From assembly GCA_030248065.1 (NCBI GenBank), contig JASAMV010000544.1, positions 59,315-123,314 on the forward strand: a stretch of 64,000 nt of DNA. The letters run 5' to 3'. Source of the stretch: Rhynchonema sp. JSB1_4 (Eukaryota > Nematoda > Chromadorea > Monhysterida > Xyalidae). Shown here piece by piece: positions 12,506-24,100 of this stretch (position 1 is the stretch's first letter; each line of letters begins with the position of its first letter). The notes beneath the pieces are model-generated. The model was given only the letters and a program-made list of their open reading frames with translations, ran no database searches and was not told where the DNA came from. A program made the position numbers and the translations under genes.

Positions 12506-13060
12506 GACACAATACTAATCACAGGACCGAAGATGTTGGATTTTTATACCATTATCGTGCTACAAAACACCAGGGGTGAAAAATGACCCAAAATGACACC
12601 AAACTCGACCATTGTCTTACTTGTTTTTGAGTCATACAAAAGTGATAAAACTCTGCATCTAAGCAGCTCTGGAATAATGTAACACAGCAGTGAGTTTTGC
12701 CCGCTTCGAGATGTTTTCACAGAGGTGCCAGGCCTCGTCGGTGCGAACACCTCTGGCCAATTGACCTCCAAAAAAGGACCTGGAGCAGATCTTATTGCTC
12801 AAGTGAAACATCACTGCTGCGCACACAAAAGAATCCTGATAAGAATCTCGATGATATTATGCCGGATTGGGATCGGGACTCAAGTGGCTACAGTAACCCA
12901 AGCCCGAACCATTTCGGTTGCGTAGAATTCAGGGTGAAACTTCTGCACACGTGTGTTTCTCATTCTTCTCACTGATAAGCATGCAAAGTTCTTGTCAAAT
13001 TCCTGGTTCAATTTGAAAAAAAAATGCCAAATATCCGCCTTTTCAATGCAGAAAAATTAG

Positions 13061-13095
13061 GGGGATGGATTCTCATGTAGTCATTGTGCGACCAA
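13061..13095. repeat. Terminal fragment of the ATTGGTCGCAC MITE family
   Basis: GATTCTCATGTAGTCATTG followed by TGCGACCAATA matches the right ends of the copies at 2409 and 6848. No partner end was found nearby. Confidence 0.65.
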
Positions 13096-13099
13096 TACA

Positions 13100-15060
13100 T
13101 ATATGGTGGACAGACTATCCCCAACACGCATTGTCACGTTATCTGGCTCATCGTAAAAGATATCCCTTCTTACTGCCCGTTTGTGAACACAACTGGTCGG
13201 TATCAACTATTACTATTCTCAAGTACAATCAAACATGCTTACAAATAAAATTTCGATACGACCAGGGTTGGATTTAAAAAAAAGTAAAAAATTTTTTGCG
13301 AAAAAACATTTTTTTAAAAGTTAGCCATTTTGTTTATTTTAAAATTTTAAAAAGTAAGTCCACTTTTCATTATTTTTCACGTTCTTTTCGTTATTTTCTG
13401 ACATTTTTAACGTAAAAAGGCATGTTTTCATGTGTTTTATTGCTCATGATTATCAAAAAATTGCCTTCAGCGGTTATAGTTCAGTTTGAAATTGTGTTGT
13501 GATGGACTCATACAGTTCCCAGACATAAAGTAAAGTCAAAGTGACCCTTTTTGTCTTTTGTTTGCGTGAACTTGTTTTTAGTGTCCTCTTTTTACCCAGC
13601 GCTTCAGTGATCATTTAGTGTTTTGATCGAGAGGTTCTGATGATAATTCCCACAAATACAGTACTTGACCTTTATCAACATACAGTAAAGAAAAAACACA
13701 CACAAAGGAACCATAGAAAACAACAACCCTGTATAAAGCCACTGAGTCGTAACGTTTCGGTATATCAAAGCCACTGAAAAATAACGCGCATCGGGTGATC
13801 GGTTTGCAGGTTATGTCAGTCTGTATTGGGCGTAAGTTTTCCAAGCATAGAAAACTCAATGAGTCTGACTGACTGACATGAGATCGTGCCTATACATATC
13901 TGATAACATTCTGGCGAGCATTTTTGACCAATACTTTCAGATCGTCTGTTTCCCGCTTATTTTTAGACTTTTGACTTATGATTATGCTTAGCGATCTGAT
14001 CGTTGGGATATCGGTCATCCGAGCAAAAATCCTGCTGGCCTAATAATGTTCAATGTACATAACATACGTAAATGCACGACCTCATGTGGTCAAACTCGGT
14101 CAGTTTTCCCATGGCACAGTGTTATACTAAAAATTCATGGATAAATCTGACTGACTTAACCGGGTGACATAATGATACCTATCTGTCGGCGTACAAAAAC
14201 GAGCACAACACACGAATCAATCCTATTTGTAGCCGACGGACAAAATGCTGATCACAATTGTCAATATTTTTGATGTCAAAAGTCTACGTTTGCAATATAA
14301 AACAGCGTTTCTGTATGAAGCTACGGAATCGCAACAGCAACGTTTCGGTACAAAGCTACTGAATCACAAACCAAAGCACGTTTCTGTACAAAGTGACCGA
14401 ATAATCTGAACCTGACTGTAAAAAGCAACTGCAGAACAACTAAATACAAAACCAGAAACCAACTAGTATAACCACGAAAGATAGATCGAGCTGGACCGCA
14501 TAAAGGGTGATCACAATACTATGTAGGCGTGAAATTTTGACTTTTCTTCATAAAGCTACTAACTGACGTTGCTGCAACAGGCCTGCCACACACATGGAAA
14601 ATCGTCAGGAAAAGAAAATGCTATAGAAATTAATCACGCGGTTATAGCAATATTCAATAAGCAAATTTACGTTGGACAAAATTTGATCGTTTGCGGCACG
14701 TAAAGTCCATACAGGCGGAACATAAACACACGCTTTTTTCTACATATAAGCTACTGAACAATATTGGTGGCCATGATATGAAGCGATAATAATTCTAAAT
14801 GACACGTAATCAAATGCACACTCGAGCGGGACACGATGCGATTGCGATGAATAATGCTGGACCCTGCGGATGAAAGGTTCTCCAATGCCTGTCTAGTTGA
14901 AATTACAGAAAGCGAGCGAAGCAAACACAACAAAAATGAAATGAAATGTTTAATGTGTTATCTTAATTTGATACAGGCTGCTGAGAATTCATGAACTGTC
15001 CTGTGATTAAACAAAGAGCGAAAAAAGATTCGAATTACAGACGAGAAAAGCTTACAGAAA
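13100..15060. other. AT-rich intergenic region, no gene seen
   Basis: A CAGGGTTG end at 13263 is followed by A/T runs like the hAT-like elements, but no matching right end with a target duplication was found. A loose repeated phrase recurs at 13733-13790 and 14290-14400 (AAGCCACTGA, CGTTTCGGTA, AAGCTACTGAATC). No supported exon lies here. Confidence 0.5.
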
Positions 15061-15067
15061 CAATACA

Positions 15068-15073
15068 TTTATT
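15068..15073 (-). terminator. Candidate polyadenylation signal AATAAA
   Basis: AATAAA on the minus strand, about 80 bp beyond the stop codon of the kelch/sushi membrane protein at 15152. Confidence 0.5.
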
Positions 15074-15151
15074 TGTAATTACGAAAATACGTACTGTAAT
15101 AAGATTTCCTTTATCATAACATCTGTTTTGGAATCCCACATTTCGATGATA

Positions 15152-18100
15152 TCACTCTGATTTTGGTTCGTCATCCCTGACGGTCTGACTCGGTCCGCCA
15201 CCGGCCGTGATCGACACCAGGTCTTCATCGGTGATCGACGGCAAAGTGCTGCTGCTCGCTGGCTCCACTTGGCCACGCGCTTTCACACGATTCAGAGGAC
15301 TGCTGCAAATCGCGGGACACAATACTTGACATTGAGATGATTGTAGTTAAAACCACACCGCCATCGGCCATTTGTTTGCCTTTGAGACATGTGTTCCAAT
15401 GATATCGATGAGAAAATCGCAAACAACAAAACAAATCTCACTCATAGGCAGTGCTGCTGACTGGCTCCGTTTGAACGTCCGTCTTGGCATCTTTGGTGGC
15501 CACTTTATCCTTAGCTTTGCCCCTGGAAGTAGATGGAAACGATGGCTCAACGTTTTGTGGCAAAACGTGCATTATCTTTTATTTGTCATTCTCCAACGCA
15601 CAAAGAGTTGCGCAGCCTAGTAAGCTGTCCTAACGATATTGCTCACTTTTTCCTGTGGATTTCTTTCTCCTTCTTCTGTCTGCGTTTCCACCAGCACCAG
15701 GTGATCGCACCGATGCCAATCCACAAGATGACAGAGGTGACGGCGAAGCCGCTCATGAACGCCACCCACGGGTCAAGGCAGTCTGCGACAAAGGGTGCGA
15801 TATTGGGTCATCGGTGGATGAGATGAATAAAGTTATTCATTGAATAAGAAGCAGGCAGTGCGATCAAATTTTCAAGCAGGTAGCATTGTATCAATTCAGC
15901 TTATAATTTGGCCGAAAGATCTTTCACACGTTACACCCATGCATAAGCTCGCTGAGCCGGCTGTATGAGTCATAGCTGATATCAAATTTGTGAATTGTTC
16001 GACGGTGTTGTCCTCGGCTGATGGTACACAGAATGCGTTACAATCCGTAAACACGTTTTGTACCGAATTCAATAAGTTTGGCCGCACCCACAATCAACAC
16101 CCAAAGTTCATTCCCACATTCATACACATACCGGAACAGGCCTTTGTGACGGCCGGCGTCCATTTTCCTTCGATGCAGCTGACTGTCTTTCTGTTCGACT
16201 TGTCAGGCCAGACGCCTTTGCCGACACATTTCACGGTCAAACTCGAATTGTGACGCATCCAGGCAACGCCGGGCTTGACATCGATCTCAACGGATTTCGG
16301 CAGCCAAGCTCGCAGATACGATACCGAACAATCTGGAATAATGGGGGGGGAATTGGATTGAATTACTTTTGGTTACAATGTAACGGGATTAGGCTCAAGT
16401 TCCGAAAGGATGGTAACATACTGTAAATAATTCTTCAAGCGGATTCAGTAGGGGATGCAGACAGAACTTTAGCTTGTCGGAACTTTGGGTGTCTGTGCAA
16501 GTTCCCGCTGCCGACTGCGCTGCTTGACAAAGACAATTGAAAAATGATCTCGGCAACGCCACTTACCCTTCACACATTCATGCGCAAACATTTGTCCGTT
16601 GTCAAACACGAACTGGCCATCGGAGCATTTGAGTGATTTGGACACGGGGGTTGAGCGCCACGAATGTTGGTGTCGACATTTGACCGTCACCTGGATCGGA
16701 TTTGAAATATATGAGTTTGAGTTAAGTAGCGTAAGACACACTAAAAATTAAAATTGGATTTGCCAGTCAAGTAATAGAGAATCCACCAACCTTTGATCCG
16801 GTAATGAATTCTCGTCCGCTGGTAGTCAGATGAGTACCGATGGGTAGGGAGGCCGAAAAGCAATCTGCAGGAGAATATACCGTATGGACTTTATCACCAG
16901 TGCTTTATGTGCACTTAGAAACTTGCACACATTACGAAACATGAATAGGACTATTTTTTGCATGAATGCTAATTTTTTATCGTGTTCAGCAGATTTTGGC
17001 TGGAATAAATGTTTAAAAAAAGACTTTGAGTAACAATTTTGGTTTGACCACTGATGCCAGAGGCCTGTCCATGACAAGTTTGTGCCAAGTCGATCTCAAG
17101 TTCATGCCATGGCGTTTGATTGCATAGTTGATACGGCCCTAATAGTTTGTTACTCAGGCACGCCTTACGATTCAGGTGTTGAATATAACTGAGGTGCATA
17201 TACACAACCTGCAACTTAACATGAACAATCCGGTGCGCGGTTTGCTTTTGGCTGTGCTGCGCTTGCACAAAGCGATGTTTATTTAATCAAAGGTCGTGGT
17301 GCTTGTCGCATAACGCGTTGATCACTGGCGGGTTTCGGCTGAAACCGAAGCTTTAAGCCGAACACCGCCGGTGATCAACGCGTTATGCGTGTCACAAGCA
17401 GCGCAACCCTTGATCAACAGAGTGCCCCTCACTTTTTGGACACGCGCCGAACTCGTATTGCCATTTTGACTCCCGTTTATCGATCTTGCACGTGACCGTC
17501 ATGTTCACCGATTTGCCATCCGGCCACGCGTGTCCCTCTTTGCACTTGGCCTTGACCGTGTCTCCATCATGCTTGCCTCTGTCCAGCGGTTGGGCCAACT
17601 CCGTACCGTCGGGCAGTTGGGGTTTGTTATCACAAACCACTGGAAGATGTTAAAAAAAGGTTCTTTCGGTGGCAAGAAACGGCGACGTTTGATCGCGTAT
17701 AACCCGAATCTTCCTGATATTTACAATAAAGCAAGTGCATGCATGTACTGTGTAGTAATGCGCACAAACAGGTTCGCGGTCGTGAATTTTCGCGAGCCGG
17801 TTCGGCTCGGGAGCTTTTTTACCCTGAACCGGTTGGCCCAGGGTTGAAAAAAATTTTTTATTCACGAGCCCTATAGAAAAAAAATTTATTTTTTTATTAG
17901 AAAAGGTGTTGCAAACGACGTTTCAGATAAATGAATTCGACCCAACATCTATACTACTAAACAGGAAGACGTATGTACTGTATGTGTGTGTGTCTGTGGC
18001 CCCCTCCCTCGGAGGCGCGGACGGGTCAGTTTTCAAGGGTAGCTTTGGGTATGCTAACGGGTCTTCGGGGGGGGGGGGGGATGGCACGGCACGGGCGCGG

Positions 18101-21100
18101 CGCTGCAGCCGGGCCGTAGGCGCTGCAGTAGTACATTATCGGTGCCACATCACTATAAAAGACTAGCCCCGCGTATCCCTGATTTGGGGACAATACAGGG
18201 TGCGATTTTTGAAAAATTGTCCCGTTCATAGAAAAAAAGTGCCAATTTTTTGCCTCGAAAAATGCCATTTTTGGACATTTCAGCCCATTTTGGGCAACTT
18301 TTTTTTATTAAAAAAAGCAAAATCTGAGTTTCAAAAAAAATTTTTTTTAAATTTTTTAGTTAACAACTTTTTTTGAAACAACCCTGGGTTGGCCCGTTGG
18401 GGCCCGGTTACGGGGGTGTAGTGCAGCACACATTGCGTCAGATTTGACAGGGAAATGCGAAACAATAGAGATTTTTGATTGCTTTTGCAAAAAGATTATG
18501 CCCTGAAATTATATTTTAGGCCGCTCTCTGACAAAAGCGAAATTCCGCTGCGAAATTTCGCCGGTGTCAGCAGACAGCACGAGCGAAATTTCGCCCTCTG
18601 CTCTCCGCTGGTGTCAGAGAGCGGCCTTTGCCACTTTTACTCTATTTGCCACACGTAGGATTTTGTAAATTTGATCACTAAGGGTAGTATCAGCTTTCTG
18701 GGCAAGCGCTGTGGCTGGACTTGGCATGGACTTGGCTCATAGACGTGGTCTGAGGCAAGACACGACGTTCATTCGGCATGACACCCTGCTGCCATACGAA
18801 CAAACTGTGTCGGTAGTGATGGGCTCGCGCTTGAAAATTTCGCTCTTTTTCCGCTCTTCGCTCTTCGCGCCGGGCGAGCGAAGGAAAATTTCAATTTCGC
18901 GCTTGGGCGCGAAGCGCGAAATCGCTCTTCGCGCTTAGAGCGAAAGGCGAGCGAACTTTTCTTTACAAATTTCGCACTTTGATACTATGAATAGCGACAG
19001 GCCAGAATTTTGTGCTGTCATCAAAAAAGGAGTACAGAACAGTTATTGGTCTCACACTCAGTCGCACAATGGGCGAGTGACACTGCCCAGCCCATGCATA
19101 AGTGCTTAGTTTCCAATATCGCACCGGAATTGCAACGGCAGTGGATTTTTAGATTTGAGCAAATACGATTTTTGCAAATACCATTTAGATTATCCATTTA
19201 CTTCAATTTTGATCGTTGAATTTTGAACCAGACATTTGACATTGGCAGACACTGATACACTTACAAACACCTGATCATGTCCGTGCCACACTACAATGCA
19301 ACAAAACAAAACAGAACAGAGCAACTGATGAACAACAGAACAAAACTATCATGTTCATGATTGTCGCCATCTTGTCGTTTTCCTTCTCTGAACTAAAAGA
19401 ATAATGATTCATTCTCAGGATATAAATATTAACAATATTTCTGAATCATTAATAAAAGATTTTTTGTTCAAACGCATCAAAGCAAGAAAGCGCAAAAAAG
19501 AGCGAAACGCTTGGGCGCGAACGAAAGCGCGTCAAAGAGCGAAAGCGCGAAGGCAAATTTCAATTTCGAGCCTGGGCGCGAAGAGCGATTTCGCTCTTCG
19601 CGCTAAGAGCGATCGAAGAGCGAGCGAAGGAAAAAAATTGGGAGCGAGCCCATCACTATGGGTGGCATTTTCGAAACGGTGTAAAGCTCAGTTGGATGTA
19701 AAGGTCGGTGTAAGCTCGGTCGGTGTCAGCTCGGTGTAAACATGAAACATTCCACGTTAACAGCAGGCAATGTTTCATGTTTACACCGAGCTGACACCGA
19801 CCGAGCTTTCGATTGAGCTTACACCGACCTTTACACCCAACTCACCTTTACACCGTTTCGAAAATATCACCCTATATGTCGGAGACCAACACATGCATTT
19901 TTGGGTGTTTATACATAATTTACAGATGCTTGCAGCATCAGTCAGCTGGACATGTGTGCCTATGGTTGTGCGCGTGCACTCGTTTCACACAATGCACAAT
20001 GTGTATTACACACATGGCTAGCTGGCTGATGTTGCAAGCATGTGTTATATAAAAACAATGCAGGCAAAATCGGTGTTGGTCTCTGACGCATCTGTCTGTA
20101 CATGGCCCGAAATCGTGCCGAAACAACGCCGTAGCTGTCAAACGTGTGTCGTTTTCCTGCATAGTGATACGGCCCTAACAGTTTGTTGCTCAGGTCCGCC
20201 CGAGGAGTCTGGTGTTGAAAATTGCTGTGGTTCATGTGCATGACCGGTCAATGATACACAAACAGTCATTCGACTTCAACATAGCCACTCACGTTTTTCA
20301 CATGCACCGACCACAAGCACCCATTTTGACTCCCGTTTATGGATCGTGCACGCGACCGTCATGTCCTCCGAGTTGCCATCTGGACTCGCGTGTCCCTCTT
20401 TGCACCTGGCTTTGACCGTGTCTCCGTCGTGCTTGCCTTTGTCCAGTGATTGAGCCAACTCCGTGCCGTCGGGTAGTTGCGTTTTGTTATCACAAACTGT
20501 AAGATGTTAAAAAGGATTAGGGCGCGGCCAGGTAGATGCAGACTGCGGACTGCGGACATTGAAAATATTCTACTGTATCGTCGGTATCAGTAAAAATAAG
20601 ACCAACCCCCAAAACCACTTTTTCGAGAAAAAAGCATTTGAACTTGGCCTGACCGCATTTCCAACACGGTTTGGCTCGGTGGGCTGATGCTTGGCATGTC
20701 TACGTAAGGGAGCATGCTGATCACCATAGAAACAAAAGTAGACTTTGAAATATCATATCCAAGTAAAAACAAAGCTATTTGTCGGTTGGTTTTAGTTCAC
20801 AAAAAAATAAATATAGACCAAGCCCCTTGGCGGAGCAGTTGAAAACCGAAAAATAGCCCAACCCCCATTTTCTCTGCCATTTATTTTTCACCTGCTGGAA
20901 AATGATTTAATACGGGGTTCATTAAAATGTCTTAAAAGAAGCATTATCATTCAAAACGCTTGTTACAGCGGTGGGAATCGGGCCGGGTTACTTCGGTCCG
21001 GCATGGCCGGATTCAGAAAAAGTCAGCCCGGTCCTATCCGGCCCGATTTTTTGGGCCGGGTTTTTCTGATTGTATTTTGAAGCAAACGTCGGGTGTGAAA

Positions 21101-24100
21101 AGTTTGTTTCTGTTTGTTGAAATCATTGATATTTACACATTGAAAACATAAACAAAAACATCAAAAAGCTTGTCTGTGAGAAGCTTCGAACTCGTGGCTC
21201 TCACAACCACAGTCAGATATGCTTGCCACTGTGCTAAAGACGCCGACAGCCAAGCCGCCTTACGATACATTATAAACGTAATGATCGGGCCAGGAGCGAC
21301 GCACTCACCGAGAGAGCGCAAAGTCCCTAATACAACACACACACAGCTGGGGTATTATGCAACAACTCATGTGCTGAAGCAATCTTTTGTGTGTGTGTGT
21401 GTGTTGCAGGGTTGCGTGCTTTTTTTGGGGCTTGGTCTTTTTTGTCCGCGAAAATTCCTCCGCCAACCAACTTGGTTTTCTTTTTCAAAAATAAGAAACT
21501 AGACCAACCCCCAACGGACATTTCAGCCCATTTTGGGCAACTTTTTTTTATTAAAAAAAGCAAAATCTGAGTTTCAAAAAAATTTTTTTTTAAATTTTTT
21601 AGTTAACAACTTTTTTTGAAACAACCCTGGGTTGGCCCGTTGGGGCCCGGTTACGGGGGTGTAGTGCAGCACACATTGCGTCAGATTTGACAGGGAAATG
21701 CGAAACAATAGAGATTTTTGATTGCTTTTGCAAAAAGATTATGCCCTGAAATTATATTTTAGGCCGCTCTCTGACAAAAGCGAAATTCCGCTGCGAAATT
21801 TCGCCGGTGTCAGCAGACAGCACGAGCGAAATTTCGCCCTCTGCTCTCCGCTGGTGTCAGAGAGCGGCCTTTGCCACTTTTACTCTATTTGCCACACGTA
21901 GGATTTTGTAAATTTGATCACTAAGGGTAGTATCAGCTTTCTGGGCAAGCGCTGTGGCTGGACTTGGCATGGACTTGGCTCATAGACGTGGTCTGAGGCA
22001 AGACACGACGTTCATTCGGCATGACACCCTGCTGCCATACGAACAAACTGTGTCGGTAGTGATGGGCTCGCGCTTGAAAATTTCGCTCTTTTTCCGCTCT
22101 TCGCTCTTCGCGCCGGGCGAGCGAAGGAAAATTTCAATTTCGCGCTTGGGCGCGAAGCGCGAAATCGCTCTTCGCGCTTAGAGCGAAAGGCGAGCGAAAT
22201 TTTCTTTACAAATTTCGCACTTTGATACTATGAATAGCGACAGGCCAGAATTTTGTGCTGTCATCAAAAAAGGAGTACAGAACAGTTATTGGTCTCACAC
22301 TCAGTCGCACAATGGGCGGGTGACACTGCCCAGCCCATGCATAAGTGCTTAGTTTCCAATATCGCACCGGAATTGCAACGGCAGTGGATTTTTAGATTTG
22401 AGCAAATACGATTTTTGCAAATACCATTTAGATTATCCATTTACTTCAATTTTGATCGTTGAATTTTGAACCAGACATTTGACATTGGCAGACACTGATA
22501 CACTTACAAACACCTGATCATGTCCGTGCCACACTACAATGCAACAAAACAAAACAGAACAGAGCAACTGATGAACAACAGAACAAAACTATCATGTTCA
22601 TGATTGTCGCCATCTTGTCGTTTTCCTTCTCTGAACTAAAAGAATAATGATTCATTCTCAGGATATAAATATTAACAATATTTCTGAATCATTAATAAAA
22701 GATTTTTTGTTCAAACGCATCAAAGCAAGAAAGCGCAAAAAAGAGCGAAACGCTTGGGCGCGAACGAAAGCGCGTCAAAGAGCGAAAGCGCGAAGGCAAA
22801 TTTCAATTTCGAGCCTGGGCGCGAAGAGCGATTTCGCTCTTCGCGCTAAGAGCGATCGAAGAGCGAGCGAAGGAAAAAAATTGGGAGCGAGCCCATCACT
22901 ATGGGTGGCATTTTCGAAACGGTGTAAAGCTCAGTTGGATGTAAAGGTCGGTGTAAGCTCGGTCGGTGTCAGCTCGGTGTAAACATGAAACATTCCACGT
23001 TAACAGCAGGCAATGTTTCATGTTTACACCGAGCTGACACCGACCGAGCTTTCGATTGAGCTTACACCGACCTTTACACCCAACTCACCTTTACACCGTT
23101 TCGAAAATATCACCCTATGTGTCGGAGACCAACACATGCATTTTTGGGTGTTTATACATAATTTACAGATGCTTGCAGCATCAGTCAGCTGGACATGTGT
23201 GCCTATGGTTGTGCGCGTGCACTCGTTTCACACAATGCACAATGTGTATTACACACATGGCTAGCTGGCTGATGTTGCAAGCATGTGTTATATAAAAACA
23301 ATGCAGGCAAAATCGGTGTTGGTCTCTGACGCATCTGTCTGTACATGGCCCGAAATCGTGCCGAAACAACGCCGTAGCTGTCAAACGTGTGTCGTTTTCC
23401 TGCATAGTGATACGGCCCTAACAGTTTGTTGCTCAGGTCCGCCCGAGGAGTCTGGTGTTGAAAATTGCTGTGGTTCATGTGCATGACCGGTCAATGATAC
23501 ACAAACAGTCATTCGACTTCAACATAGCCACTCACGTTTTTCACATGCACCGACCACAAGCACCCATTTTGACTCCCGTTTATGGATCGTGCACGCGACC
23601 GTCATGTCCTCCGAGTTGCCATCTGGACTCGCGTGTCCCTCTTTGCACCTGGCTTTGACCGTGTCTCCGTCGTGCTTGCCTTTGTCCAGTGATTGAGCCA
23701 ACTCCGTGCCGTCGGGTAGTTGCGTTTTGTTATCACAAACTGTAAGATGTTAAAAAGGATTAGGGCGCGGCCAGGTAGATGCAGACTGCGGACTGCGGAC
23801 ATTGAAAATATTCTACTGTATCGTCGGTATCAGTAAAAATAAGACCAACCCCCAAAACCACTTTTTCGAGAAAAAAGCATTTGAACTTGGCCTGACCGCA
23901 TTTCCAACACGGTTTGGCTCGGTGGGCTGATGCTTGGCATGTCTACGTAAGGGAGCATGCTGATCACCATAGAAACAAAAGTAGACTTTGAAATATCATA
24001 TCCAAGTAAAAACAAAGCTATTTGTCGGTTGGTTTTAGTTCACAAAAAAATAAATATAGACCAAGCCCCTTGGCGGAGCAGTTGAAAACCGAAAAATAGC

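Larger units (their letters stand above)
18273..21515. repeat. 3.24 kb tandem duplication, copy 1
   Basis: This 3243-bp block is followed directly by a nearly identical block at 21516-24756. The left boundary falls inside the hAT-like element and the right boundary after AGACCAACCCCCAAC. It contains one sushi exon (20293-20496, minus), a GAGCGAA word cluster, a long hairpin and a tRNA-like piece. Confidence 0.97.

Noticed and set aside
12730..12806. Possible exon reading VPGLVGANTSGQLTSKKGPG
   Set aside because: An acceptor (TTTTCACAG) is present but the donor is weak and it joins no neighbouring exon with confidence.
19404..19739. 111-codon frame rich in Arg, Lys and Ala, duplicated at 22647-22982
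   Set aside because: It is a translation of the GAGCGAAGCG word cluster and has no coding character.
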